DNA from: Bog-950 sp044228435
GTDB lineage: Bacteria > Bacteroidota > Bacteroidia > Chitinophagales > LD1
Assembly (NCBI GenBank): GCA_044228435.1
Contig: JBGAUW010000015.1
Location: 73,463 to 137,462, forward strand
Reading direction: 5' to 3'
DNA: 64,000 bases
Shown here one piece after another: positions 7,683-16,004 of the stretch; position 1 is the stretch's first letter, and each line of letters starts with the position of its first letter. The notes below the pieces were generated by a model. That model was not told the origin of the DNA and made no database searches. It worked only from the letters and a program-made list of their open reading frames with translations. Made by a program: the position numbers and the translations under genes.

Positions 7683-9098
7683 TTAGCACTCGGGCACGTT
7701 AAGCGGTATGTTGATGGCCAATCCGCCATCGGCAGTTTCTTTGTATTTGCTGCTCATATCCATAGCGGTTTCCCACATGGTTTTTATAACCGCATCCAAA
7801 GATACCTTCATCAGGTCGGCATCGCCCTGCAGCGCCAGTTGCGATGCTGTAATGGCCTTAATAGCCCCCATGGTGTTACGCTCAATACAAGGTATTTGCA
7901 CCAGTCCGCCAATGGGGTCGCAGGTCATACCCAGGTGGTGTTCCATTGCTATTTCAGCAGCCTGCATAGCCTGCGATGGCGTGCCTCCTAAGCATTCGGT
8001 TAATGCCCCGGCGGCCATAGCACTGCTTACGCCTATTTCTGCCTGGCAGCCTCCCATAGCCGCTGAAATGGTGGAGCCTTTTTTAAACAGGCTGCCCATT
8101 TCGGCTGCGGTAAGCATAAAGCGCACGGTATCATCATCATTACTGCCACCGGCAAATAGTGTGTAGTACATTAATACAGCCGGTATTACACCGGCGGCAC
8201 CATTGGTAGGTGCGGTAACTACGCGGCCAAACGATGCATTCTCCTCATTAACGGCCAATGCAAAGCAGCTAATCCAGTTCATGGTGCTGGTAAATGTTAG
8301 GTCTGTTTTTTTTACAGCGGCCAGCCACTCTTCATAATTAGTATACACAGCGTTTTTCAAAAGCTGCTTATTCATTTTGGCGGCACGCCGCGTAACATTT
8401 AAACCACCGGGTAAGGTGCCGCTGGTTTGGCAACCGCGGTAAATGCAATCAAACATTACATCGCTCAGGTTTAATATTCCCTTGCGCGTCTCGGCTTCGC
8501 TGCGCCAGCATTTTTCATTTTCCATTACCAGCTGCGAAATACTTAAACCGGCCCGCATACAGTTTTGTAGTAAATCATCGGCATCGTTTATTTCATACTT
8601 TAGCTTAGCCGATTTTTTATGCGTGGCATCTTCTCCCTCTTTAACTACAAAGCCTCCACCTATCGAGTAATATACTTCCTCTTTTAGTTCGCCGTTGTTG
8701 AACGTAGCCGAAAACTTTAAGGCATTGGGGTGGAATGGCAGGCTTTCCTTCTTTAAAAAAACTATATCCGCATCCGGGTCAAAATCGATTTCAGCTTGCC
8801 CGGCCAGCTTTATCTTTTTTAAGTTTTTAATGCTATCCAGCGTTGCAGTAAGCTGTGTTGTATCAAATGTTACAGGGTCTTCGCCGTTTAGCCCCAGCAC
8901 TACTGCAATATCAGTTCCGTGGCCTTTGCCGGTTTTTGCCAGCGAGCCATACAGATATACCTTTACGGCTTTTACCTCCCTAACATCCAATTCACTTAAA
9001 AATCTTTCTGCCGCGCGCCAGGGCCCTAGTGTGTGTGAACTTGAGGGGCCAACACCAATTTTAAAAATATCGAAAACGCTTAATTCTTCTTTTGCCAT
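7683..9098 (-). CDS. sdaA: L-serine ammonia-lyase, single-chain, iron-sulfur dependent
   Basis: Converts L-serine to pyruvate and ammonia. The predicted 471-residue protein starts MAKEELSVFDIFKIG, and the conserved GPSSSHTLGPWRAA follows, which supports this start; the frame extends 18 codons upstream to 9152, but those residues do not resemble the family. The beta subdomain is at the N-terminus. The alpha subdomain carries cysteines that bind a 4Fe-4S cluster in this family (GGCQAEIGVSSAMAA, TCDPIGGLVQIPC) and NVTRRAAKMNK. Both domains are fused as in SdaA/SdaB. The enzyme supplies pyruvate from serine; the cluster would make it oxygen-sensitive. Divergent from the exporter operon at 9208. 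Confidence 0.95.
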   Translation of the reverse strand: MAKEELSVFDIFKIGVGPSSSHTLGPWRAAERFLSELDVREVKAVKVYLYGSLAKTGKGHGTDIAVVLGLNGEDPVTFDTTQLTATLDSIKNLKKIKLAGQAEIDFDPDADIVFLKKESLPFHPNALKFSATFNNGELKEEVYYSIGGGFVVKEGEDATHKKSAKLKYEINDADDLLQNCMRAGLSISQLVMENEKCWRSEAETRKGILNLSDVMFDCIYRGCQTSGTLPGGLNVTRRAAKMNKQLLKNAVYTNYEEWLAAVKKTDLTFTSTMNWISCFALAVNEENASFGRVVTAPTNGAAGVIPAVLMYYTLFAGGSNDDDTVRFMLTAAEMGSLFKKGSTISAAMGGCQAEIGVSSAMAAGALTECLGGTPSQAMQAAEIAMEHHLGMTCDPIGGLVQIPCIERNTMGAIKAITASQLALQGDADLMKVSLDAVIKTMWETAMDMSSKYKETADGGLAINIPLNVPEC

Positions 9099-9207
9099 AC
9101 GCACCGAAAGTAACAAGGAAATTAGATTTGTAATACAACTGTTAAATGTCATATTTTAGGTACGAACAAATTGGCTTGATTAGCGTTTAGTTTTTTACAC
9201 CAACCCT

Positions 9208-9915
9208 ATGGAAATTGCACGCCTTGAAGGCGCAGGAAAAGTTTATAAAAGTGGCGACAGCGAAGTTGTGGCCCTGCAACCTACCGATTTTAAAGTAAGT
9301 AAAGGCGAACTGGTGCTTATTATTGGCCCTTCTGGTTCGGGAAAAACTACACTGCTATCGCTTTTGGGCTGTGTTATTTACCCAACGCAGGGTAAAGTTT
9401 GGATTAACGGTACTTACACTAATAACCTTAGCGATGCACAAATGGCCAATGTGCGCCTTAATAACATTGGCTTTGTGTTTCAAAGTTTTAACCTGATAGC
9501 GCCTTTAAATGTAGAGGAGAATGTAATGCTGCCCCTTACCTTGCAAGGGGTGCCTAAAAAAGAAGCGCAACCAAGGGTTATAAAAGCATTGGATTTTTTG
9601 GGTATGACCCACCGGTTAAAATCGTTGCCTAAAATGCTTTCGGGTGGCGAGCAGCAGCGGGTGGCTATTGCCCGTGCATTGGTGTCGGACCCGCCTATGT
9701 TGCTGTGCGATGAGCCTACGGCCTCGCTGGATGTAAAATCGGTTGGTATTGTAATGCAACAGTTACAGCAGCTGGCAAAAAGCGGTATTGGTGTGGTAGT
9801 GGTAACGCACGATCAGCGCCTGGTGCCTTATGCCAGCAGGGTAGTAGAGGTGCAAAACGGTGCCGCTAAAGAAGTATCGCAATCGGAATATTTGAAAAAC
9901 TTAAGCCATCCATAA
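9208..9915 (+). CDS. ABC exporter ATP-binding protein (DevA/LolD/MacB type)
   Basis: ATPase of an export system. The 235 residues contain Walker A GPSGSGKTT with Lys46, a Q-loop in FVFQSFNL, the signature LSGGEQQR near 144-151, Walker B MLLCDEPT near 164-171, a D-loop SLD and the switch histidine in VVVTHD. No membrane segments. It is the first gene of a four-gene unit followed by a membrane-fusion lipoprotein (3 bp gap), an FtsX-like permease and a TolC-like channel, the same set as cyanobacterial DevBCA-HgdD, though the gene order differs. Substrate unknown. Confidence 0.93.
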   Translation: MEIARLEGAGKVYKSGDSEVVALQPTDFKVSKGELVLIIGPSGSGKTTLLSLLGCVIYPTQGKVWINGTYTNNLSDAQMANVRLNNIGFVFQSFNLIAPLNVEENVMLPLTLQGVPKKEAQPRVIKALDFLGMTHRLKSLPKMLSGGEQQRVAIARALVSDPPMLLCDEPTASLDVKSVGIVMQQLQQLAKSGIGVVVVTHDQRLVPYASRVVEVQNGAAKEVSQSEYLKNLSHP

Positions 9916-9918
9916 ATT

Positions 9919-10866
9919 ATGAGAAGCATAAAACAACTTTTATGTGCTGTTTTGCTGCTAAGCCTGTTAGCCGGTTGCAATAGTAACACCGAAAAGGCTG
10001 CTGCGGAAGCCCCTAAGCTTTCGGCCGAACCGGTACGGGTAATAGCTATTGGCCGTGTAGAACCGGAACAAAAAATTACGGCTATTGGTAGCGAAGTAAA
10101 CGGTGTGATAAAGAAAATTTATGTGCATGCCGGCGATAGTGTAAAAAAAGGGCAGGTGCTGATTGAGTTTGCACATAATTATGAAGATGCCAAAGTGGCG
10201 CAAGTTCAATCTAAAACAGGGTCACAAAAGGCAGAGATAGAAAACATACAAGCACAAATTGCGGTGGCACGTATTAAAAGCGAAAATCTAAAAGTAAAGT
10301 CGGACCGGTTGAAAAAGATTTTTGAGCAGGGTGCAGAAACCGGGCAGAATGCCGATAACGCGCGGGCCGACTACGACCAAACCGTTAAAGATTTAGAGCG
10401 CCTGCAGGCTGACCTACACAGCGCAGAAAGTAAACTAAATGAAACCGGTGCCGATGCCCGCTTAGCCACCGTAGATGCCGAACGCCGCCGCGTAAAAGCG
10501 CCGGCCGATGGGGTTATACTAAACATGGATTTAACGGAGGGTAGTGTAGGCAGTATTGAGAAACCGTTGTTTGATTTTGCTCCCAATTCGCCGCTTAGTG
10601 TTTTGTGCGAGGTAGATGAGCTTTGGGTAAACAAATTAAAGATTGGGCAAAAGGCTACTATCCGCACCCAGGCCAGCGATGAGGTTTTAGCCGAGGGTGA
10701 AGTAGTTTACCTGAGCCCTTACCTAAAGAAGAAATCGCTGTTTAGTGATGACAGCGGTAACATGGAAGACCGGCGGGTGCGCGAGGTTAGAATTAGAATA
10801 ATCAATGGAGCCAGTTTGCTTATTAATAGCAGGGTAGAAGCGGTAATTGATTTAACTAAACCCTAA
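9919..10866 (+). CDS. HlyD/DevB-like membrane fusion lipoprotein
   Basis: Periplasmic adaptor linking the inner-membrane ABC permease to the outer-membrane channel. Residues 1-20 form a lipoprotein signal ending LLAGC with Cys20, whereas many HlyD-type adaptors have a membrane helix instead. A biotinyl-lipoyl-like half (AIGSEVNGVIKKIYVHAGD) is followed by a coiled-coil hairpin at about 90-185, rich in K, E and Q, then the second lipoyl half (VKAPADGVILNMDL) and a beta-barrel. The 315-residue length is usual. It lies 3 bp after the ATPase gene and 7 bp before the permease. Confidence 0.92.
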   Translation: MRSIKQLLCAVLLLSLLAGCNSNTEKAAAEAPKLSAEPVRVIAIGRVEPEQKITAIGSEVNGVIKKIYVHAGDSVKKGQVLIEFAHNYEDAKVAQVQSKTGSQKAEIENIQAQIAVARIKSENLKVKSDRLKKIFEQGAETGQNADNARADYDQTVKDLERLQADLHSAESKLNETGADARLATVDAERRRVKAPADGVILNMDLTEGSVGSIEKPLFDFAPNSPLSVLCEVDELWVNKLKIGQKATIRTQASDEVLAEGEVVYLSPYLKKKSLFSDDSGNMEDRRVREVRIRIINGASLLINSRVEAVIDLTKP

Positions 10867-10873
10867 GCCCCGC

Positions 10874-11995
10874 ATGTTACGAACCGCCATCCGCTTTATA
10901 TTATACGATAAGCCCAAAAGCATAGGAGCTTTGTTTGGGGTTGTAATTTCTATTTTTTTGATAGGGCAGCAAACGGGTATCTTCTTGTTTCTTACCGGTA
11001 TGATGAGCAGCCTGGTAGATAATATTGAAACCGATATATGGGTGGTAGATAACCGCACTACTAATGTGGCCGCGTTGGGCCAGATAGATGCCCGCTACCA
11101 ACGGCAAATAGAGGCACTAGGAGGTATAGATCATGTTTATCCGTTGGTAATTGCCGGTTCATCAGCAAAGTTTACCGATGGCAAGTCGGGTGGTATAACG
11201 CTGGTGGGTTCGCAAGCACCGGCTTTTGTAGGTGGCCCCTGGAAGATTAGCGGCGGCACTACCGATAACCTGCTTTTTGACGATGCCGTAACCACCGATG
11301 TGTTTGATAAAAAATTGCTGGGTGGTGCTCAACTGGGTTCGCAGTTCGAAATTGGCGGCAAGCGGGCTAAGGTGATGCTACAAACTAATGGCGCACGTGG
11401 ATTTGGTGCCTCTTTTGTGTTTACTACTATCGACAGGGCCCGCTACTACAGCAAGTTTCCGCACGATAAAGTGAGCGCCTTGCTGGTAAAGGTTAAGCCG
11501 GGCACCGACCCACAGCAGGTTATTGCCCTTATTGATAGTACTATGTTTGGCGTAAAAGCCTGGACCAAAAAAGATTTTTCAAAAGCAACGGTATCTACCA
11601 TTTTAGGCAGCAGCGGCATAGCTACCTCGGTAGGCACGCTGATTGTTTTTGCCATTATAGCCGGCAGTATAATTATAGGCCTTACGCTTTATTCGGCCGC
11701 TACAGACCGACTTAAAGATTATGCTACCCTTAAGGCCATAGGCGCTACCAACGGCTACGTGCGCACACTTATATTAACCCAGGCCTTCATTTTTGCCATA
11801 GCGGGTTACCTGGTGGGCATATTATTAATGAACGGCTTTAGGCTGGGCATAGCCAAGGCGGGTATAATGTTTACTTATTCCCCGGCAATGTACCTGGCTT
11901 TTGCGGCTATTACGCTCATTGTATCCATGCTGGGGGTGGTGGCGGCCATCAGGCGTATTACGCAGGTGGAGCCCGCTTCGGTGTTTAGAAGTTAG
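10874..11995 (+). CDS. FtsX-like ABC permease (DevC type)
   Basis: Inner-membrane permease of 373 residues with the FtsX/MacB layout: one N-terminal helix (about 16-40), a large periplasmic domain, then three C-terminal helices (about 243-270, 298-320, 337-362). The N-terminal MLRTAIRFILYDKPKSIGALFGV resembles DevC proteins. The loop with LKDYATLKAIGATNGY between the last helices is the coupling segment that contacts the ATPase in this family. Co-transcribed with the ATPase and adaptor genes. The substrate (lipid, glycolipid or peptide) cannot be read from the sequence. Confidence 0.92.
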   Translation: MLRTAIRFILYDKPKSIGALFGVVISIFLIGQQTGIFLFLTGMMSSLVDNIETDIWVVDNRTTNVAALGQIDARYQRQIEALGGIDHVYPLVIAGSSAKFTDGKSGGITLVGSQAPAFVGGPWKISGGTTDNLLFDDAVTTDVFDKKLLGGAQLGSQFEIGGKRAKVMLQTNGARGFGASFVFTTIDRARYYSKFPHDKVSALLVKVKPGTDPQQVIALIDSTMFGVKAWTKKDFSKATVSTILGSSGIATSVGTLIVFAIIAGSIIIGLTLYSAATDRLKDYATLKAIGATNGYVRTLILTQAFIFAIAGYLVGILLMNGFRLGIAKAGIMFTYSPAMYLAFAAITLIVSMLGVVAAIRRITQVEPASVFRS

Positions 11996-12088
11996 CGGAA
12001 CGTTTAAAACAGCTTTATCAACGGTTCGGTTAAATCGGTTTTGGGTTACTAAAATGAATTCAGTTTTTTGTTCCAGTAAAATATGTGT

Positions 12089-13417
12089 ATGAAAAAGATT
12101 TCTCTTTCGTTTGTGCTATCGGCCTTTGCTGCAATTGCTATTGCGCAGCAGCCCGTTAAACTTAGTTTAAACGAGGCTATTGATTATGCCGTAAAAAACC
12201 AACCTGCGTTTCAAAACTACCGGGTCGATCAGCAAATTGCTTCGGCTAAGGGCTTAGAGGCCACCAGTAAATACCTGCCTAAACTAAACGGAACATTCGA
12301 TTTGCGCGACAACCTTAAGCTGGGCCAAATAGTGCTTAAGTTTCCTAACCCCATTACGGGCTTAGATGAACAGCGAACTATCCAGCAGGGAACCAAGTAC
12401 TCTTCAACAGCCGGGGTAGACCTTACCCAGCCTATAGTAGATATCGCTGCCATTAGCGATATGAAATATGTTAAGCAGCAGCAGCAACTAAGCAACGTGC
12501 AATTGCAGCAAGCTATGGTAGATTTAAAAATGAGTGTATCGCGCACTTATTACCTCGCCTTACTAAATACCGAAAGGGTAAAAAAAGCGCAGAAGAGCGT
12601 AGAGAGAAATCAAAAAGCATATGAGGATACCAAGGTGCGGTACGATAACCAGAACGCTTTAAAAAGCGATATGAACCGGGCCTATCTAAATTTATCGAAC
12701 GCTAAGTATCAACTAAAGGTAGCGCAGGATTCGGTAAAAACGGCGGCCTTAAGCCTGGCGCAGGTGATAGGTTTGCCGTTAGATTCAAAATTGGAATTGG
12801 CCGATGCCTTGCCGGTAGATATTAAAACAGAAACACTGCCCGAATACCCCGATTATAAATTTGCCGAAGCCAACCGGGTAGAGTTAAAAGCAGAAGGTAT
12901 GCAGCAGCAGCTAAATACTTTACAACTTAAAAAGATAAACTACGGCTACATACCTACACTTGCCGGCTATGGCTACATAGGCGGGCAAGGACTGGATAAC
13001 GATAATGTTTTTAGAAAAGATGGATGGTTCTGGAACTCTTACATCGGACTTAAGTTGACGCTGCCTATTTTTGATGGCCTGCAAAAAGTATCGCTCGCCA
13101 ACCAGCAAAAACTACTTATTACCAAAAACGAAAATAACCTGCGCACGTTGCGCAACACGGTTAATTACCAGTTGCAATCGTCGCTGGTAAATTATGCCAA
13201 CGCCGCCAGCAGCCTGCAACTGATAAAAGATAATGTTGCCCTTGCCGAAGATGTGGTAAAGGATGTAACGGTGCGCTATGCCAATGCAGTGGCCACCTAC
13301 CAGGATGTGCTGGATGCCGAAAATACTTTAAAGGAAACCGAGTTCAATTACCTGCAATCGCTTTACGCATTCCTGTTAGCAGAGTTAGATTGGAAGAAGG
13401 CGAACGGGAAGCTGTAA
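12089..13417 (+). CDS. TolC family outer-membrane channel
   Basis: Outer-membrane efflux protein of 442 residues. Signal peptide at about 1-21 (ending AIAQQ), then the family pattern LSLNEAIDYAVKNQPAFQNYR and two related halves rich in coiled-coil helices; the C-terminal half ends VTVRYANAVATYQDVLDAENTLKETE, typical of TolC. The ATG at 12089 is preferred over an ATG two codons upstream because it gives a standard signal peptide. A 93-bp gap after the permease leaves room for its own promoter, but the order argues for one export system spanning both membranes. Confidence 0.93.
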   Translation: MKKISLSFVLSAFAAIAIAQQPVKLSLNEAIDYAVKNQPAFQNYRVDQQIASAKGLEATSKYLPKLNGTFDLRDNLKLGQIVLKFPNPITGLDEQRTIQQGTKYSSTAGVDLTQPIVDIAAISDMKYVKQQQQLSNVQLQQAMVDLKMSVSRTYYLALLNTERVKKAQKSVERNQKAYEDTKVRYDNQNALKSDMNRAYLNLSNAKYQLKVAQDSVKTAALSLAQVIGLPLDSKLELADALPVDIKTETLPEYPDYKFAEANRVELKAEGMQQQLNTLQLKKINYGYIPTLAGYGYIGGQGLDNDNVFRKDGWFWNSYIGLKLTLPIFDGLQKVSLANQQKLLITKNENNLRTLRNTVNYQLQSSLVNYANAASSLQLIKDNVALAEDVVKDVTVRYANAVATYQDVLDAENTLKETEFNYLQSLYAFLLAELDWKKANGKL

Positions 13418-13420
13418 AAC

Positions 13421-13642
13421 TTAGATGATTTGGCCGTTAATGACGTTGTTGAAATCTGCTATACCTATACTTTCAAAATTACCCATGGATTCGATTTTGG
13501 GAGATCTCTGTTTTTTATATTTTATTTTCCGTTTAGCATATTTCACCGCATTGCCTTCTGTATAGGATATGTATTCATCACAATATAATTTATTGGTGCC
13601 TATCCAAACAATTTTTACTTCTATTGCGCTATTTAGATTCAT
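13421..13642 (-). CDS. Hypothetical 73-residue protein after the TPR gene
   Basis: Not recognised. A basic, tyrosine-rich protein (AVKYAKRKIKYKKQRSP) without signal peptide. The start lies 6 bp after the end of the TPR gene on the same strand, suggesting one transcript. The region is visibly AT-richer than its neighbours. It may be a remnant or a small partner of the TPR protein. Confidence 0.45.
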   Translation of the reverse strand: MNLNSAIEVKIVWIGTNKLYCDEYISYTEGNAVKYAKRKIKYKKQRSPKIESMGNFESIGIADFNNVINGQII

Positions 13643-13648
13643 AAATTG

Positions 13649-14803
13649 TTACTTGCAATATATAGAAATTTGATTATACCCTCTCATTTCATTGAAATCG
13701 CCAGCTTTACTCCAATCAGAACAAGCCCCAATTTTATCATGTAATTTAATTTTAGCATTCCCCCTCAAATAATAATCTAGCCCTGATTCGCGCAATGCTA
13801 TAGCCTTATTTAAATCTATAATTGCTTCGGTATATTTTTCTAATTGAATGTTTATTTCCGCGCGACTGCTTAAGGCAGATGCATTTTCGCTATCCAATCC
13901 AATTGATTTATCAATATCTCTTAAAGCCTCATTTATATTCAAGCCGGTTCCAAATTTTATGTATCCCCTATTGTTATATGCCATTGAATGATTGGGATTC
14001 ATTTTAATTGCTTCGTCATACTGCGTTATAGCATCCCCATATTTTTTTTGTTCGTTAAGAGCATATCCTAGCGCAAAGTAACCTTCAGCATTACGGGGTT
14101 TTAATTTTACCAATAGTTTTGAATCGCTAAATCCATCATCGATATTCCCTCCATACAAATTTGCCCAAATGCGACGTTCTAAAATTTCTAAGTATTCATC
14201 TGATGATACGCTTAAGTTTGACATAACTCTTGTATAGTCATCTACTGCAGCCTTATATTTTAACATAGCCATCAAACAATCACCTCTCATCAAATAAGCA
14301 TAGTTTTGATTAACGTTTTGTTGATTTATGAGGTTGTTGTTTATATAGTTAAGAGCTTCTTGGTACGCTTTGGTTTGCATCAGCATCCTTAAATGCTTCG
14401 AATTGTCAGCAGTGTTTTGATTAGTTTTTAGTCTGTCATTATATTCTGAAATGGCAAACTCAATTCTGTTTTTTATGCTTGAAAGTTTAGTTGTTGATCG
14501 AGACAAATCACCGACATAAAGTATATCTAAATCGCTTTTAATGCCTGTGATATCTTCTTTAAATTTTTTATCAGTTTCTTTTTTGCTTAGATTTGAAATA
14601 AGTTCGTACAGGCCATCGGCAAAACTTTTTGCATTATCATATTCATCTTGACGTTTTTGTAGTGCATTATTTAATTTGTCGTAATCAAGTGTATATGGTT
14701 GGAAACTCCCACTAGGGCTAGTTGCTGGGCTATCATAACGATTAACCTGTGAATGGCAATAAATTCCAACAAGAAGGAGTGCTACGGTGATTATTTTATT
14801 CAT
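13649..14803 (-). CDS. Secreted or periplasmic TPR-repeat protein
   Basis: The 384 residues start with a signal peptide (MNKIITVALLLVGIYCHSQ), then a helical region and at least four tetratricopeptide repeats between about 160 and 360, for example AEGYFALGYALNEQKKYGDAITQYDEAIKM-type units and YNNRGYIKFGTG. TPR arrays mediate protein contacts; no enzymatic domain is visible. Base composition is clearly lower in G+C than the exporter operon and murQ on either side, and codon use follows, which suggests separate ancestry. Followed by a 73-residue ORF 6 bp downstream. Confidence 0.85.
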   Translation of the reverse strand: MNKIITVALLLVGIYCHSQVNRYDSPATSPSGSFQPYTLDYDKLNNALQKRQDEYDNAKSFADGLYELISNLSKKETDKKFKEDITGIKSDLDILYVGDLSRSTTKLSSIKNRIEFAISEYNDRLKTNQNTADNSKHLRMLMQTKAYQEALNYINNNLINQQNVNQNYAYLMRGDCLMAMLKYKAAVDDYTRVMSNLSVSSDEYLEILERRIWANLYGGNIDDGFSDSKLLVKLKPRNAEGYFALGYALNEQKKYGDAITQYDEAIKMNPNHSMAYNNRGYIKFGTGLNINEALRDIDKSIGLDSENASALSSRAEINIQLEKYTEAIIDLNKAIALRESGLDYYLRGNAKIKLHDKIGACSDWSKAGDFNEMRGYNQISIYCK

Positions 14804-14834
14804 TGCTATGAATATATATAGGTATGTGATTTTT

Positions 14835-15644
14835 TTATAATTTTTTTTTCACCATCTCTAACGCTTTCTTCACACTCCCTTCTTCCAGCAACAATTTGTT
14901 TGCAGTTGCATAATCCAATCCGGTGGCTTCCATTATCATTTTGGTGCCGCGGTCTATTAGTTTTTCGTTGCTAAGCTGCATGTTTACCATTTTGTTGTCT
15001 TCTACGCGGCCTATTTTAATCATTACACTGGTGCTAATCATGTTTAGTACCAGTTTTTGGGCCGTGCCGGCCTTCATGCGGGTGCTGCCGGTTACAAACT
15101 CGGGGCCTACTACTACCTCTACCGGGTAATCGGCTTGTTGGGCTACTGCACTACCGGTATTGCAAACTATGCAACCGGTAACAATGCCGTTTTCGCGGCT
15201 GGTCTGTAATCCTCCAATTACATAAGGGGTGCGGCCGCTGGCGGCTATGCCCACTACCGCATCTTTATTGGTGATATTGTGTTCCTGTAAATCTTTCCAG
15301 GCCTGGTTGCGGTCATCCTCGGCAAACTCCACCGCTTTTCGTATAGCTCCATCGCCGCCGGCAATAAGGCCTATTACCATGCCCTGCGGCACACCGTAGG
15401 TGGGCGGGCATTCGCTGGCATCTACAATGCCTAAGCGTCCGCTGGTGCCTGCACCTATATAAAACAGTCGCCCGCCCGCCAGCATTTTATCGGCAATGGC
15501 ATCTACCAGTTTTTCTATTTGCGGGATGGCTTTTTCAATGGCAAGTGACACTAATTTATCTTCCTGGTTTATATTGGTGAGCAACTCCAGGGTGCTCATT
15601 TTTTCGAGGTGGCGGTAGTTAGAGGTAGATTCGGTGGTGCTCAT
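14835..15644 (-). CDS. murQ: N-acetylmuramic acid 6-phosphate etherase
   Basis: Cleaves the lactyl ether of N-acetylmuramate 6-phosphate to give N-acetylglucosamine 6-phosphate and D-lactate, in peptidoglycan recycling or use of external muramic acid; cytoplasmic. The 269 residues carry the SIS-domain signature FYIGAGTSGRLGIVDASECPPT, the GIAASGRTPYV phosphate-binding loop and VTGSTRMKAGTAQK near 185, all diagnostic of MurQ. Slightly shorter than the usual near-300 residues, missing part of the C-terminal helical tail but not the active-site region. No kinase or permease gene is adjacent. Confidence 0.95.
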   Translation of the reverse strand: MSTTESTSNYRHLEKMSTLELLTNINQEDKLVSLAIEKAIPQIEKLVDAIADKMLAGGRLFYIGAGTSGRLGIVDASECPPTYGVPQGMVIGLIAGGDGAIRKAVEFAEDDRNQAWKDLQEHNITNKDAVVGIAASGRTPYVIGGLQTSRENGIVTGCIVCNTGSAVAQQADYPVEVVVGPEFVTGSTRMKAGTAQKLVLNMISTSVMIKIGRVEDNKMVNMQLSNEKLIDRGTKMIMEATGLDYATANKLLLEEGSVKKALEMVKKKL

Positions 15645-15657
15645 AAGGCGCTAAGAT

Positions 15658-15676
15658 GCCACGAATTGCACGAATT
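15658..15676 (+). repeat. GCCACGAATTGCACGAATT intergenic repeat, copy 1
   Basis: Short repeat also present at 15903-15920 (18 bases identical) and, inverted and diverged, at 15739-15759. Copies 1 and 2 are in opposite orientation and could form a stem upstream of the valS leader. Confidence 0.6.
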
Positions 15677-15738
15677 ATAACAAAACAGCCAATTGATTTT
15701 TGAAGTTATTTCACAATGTATTTAATTTTTGATTGCAT

Positions 15739-15759
15739 TTAATTCGTGATTTTCGTGGC
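15739..15759 (-). repeat. GCCACGAATT-type repeat, inverted copy 2
   Basis: On the minus strand this reads GCCACGAAAATCACGAATTA, matching the other two copies. It ends 19 bp before the leader-peptide ATG, so the leader promoter lies inside or just after it. Confidence 0.5.
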
Positions 15760-15766
15760 ATATTCC

Positions 15767-15774
15767 TATTTTGG
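15767..15774 (+). promoter_or_regulatory. Possible -7 element for the valS leader (TATTTTGG)
   Basis: Matches TAnnTTTG with one mismatch. Transcription would begin about 5-7 bases downstream, at or next to the leader ATG (15779), so the leader peptide could be translated from a nearly leaderless mRNA. No clear -33 TTG. Tentative. Confidence 0.3.
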
Positions 15775-15778
15775 CCCT

Positions 15779-15835
15779 ATGAACAAACAGCCGCAATTAC
15801 AATCAGTCGTGGTGCTCTCCGGCAACAGAGGGTAG
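15779..15835 (+). CDS. Predicted valS leader peptide MNKQPQLQSVVVLSGNRG
   Basis: An 18-codon ORF with three consecutive valine codons (GTC GTG GTG, 15806-15814) followed by a leucine codon, ending in TAG at 15833. Its last codons contain the CAGAGGG antiterminator strand. Ribosome stalling at the valine codons when valyl-tRNA is scarce would leave that strand free; normal translation would cover it. This is the classical design of a ribosome-mediated attenuator, and the next gene is valyl-tRNA synthetase. Translation is not shown directly by the sequence. Confidence 0.7.
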   Translation: MNKQPQLQSVVVLSGNRG

Positions 15836-15890
15836 CATACTTATGCATAAAATACATAAAGCCCTCTGATAACTCGGAGGGCTTTTTATT
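15826..15890 (+). promoter_or_regulatory. valS attenuator: antiterminator and intrinsic terminator
   Basis: Two structures exclude each other. Antiterminator: CAGAGGG (15826-15832) pairs with CCCTCTG (15862-15868). Terminator: AAAGCCCTC (15858-15866) pairs with GAGGGCTTT (15877-15885), the stem extended inward by a G-T pair and two Watson-Crick pairs, followed by TTTTTATTTT. The shared strand is 15862-15868. Placed directly after a leader ORF with three valine codons and 115 bp before valS. Confidence 0.75.
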
Positions 15891-15902
15891 TTAGCGGCCT
15901 TA

Positions 15903-15920
15903 GCCACGAATTGCACGAAT
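15903..15920 (+). repeat. GCCACGAATTGCACGAAT intergenic repeat, copy 3
   Basis: Same orientation and same 18 bases as copy 1 (15658). It sits between the attenuator terminator and valS. Confidence 0.55.
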
Positions 15921-16004
15921 AAAACCAGGATAGAACAGAATGGTTATAGTGAAAATCAGGCTATTTATCTTATTACTTAATACTATCTACTTTATACTCA
16001 AAAT

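Larger units (their letters stand above)
15645..16004. other. murQ-valS intergenic region
   Basis: The 360 bases contain, in order, a GCCACGAATT-type repeat (15658), an inverted copy (15739-15759), a short leader ORF (15779-15835), an antiterminator/terminator pair (15826-15890), a third repeat (15903), and an AT-rich stretch at 15965-15986 that closely matches one before ribBA. Each is listed separately. Confidence 0.7.

Noticed and set aside
9099..9152. Upstream extension of the serine dehydratase by 18 residues
   Set aside because: The extra residues do not match the family, and MAKEELSVFDIFKIG is a typical start.
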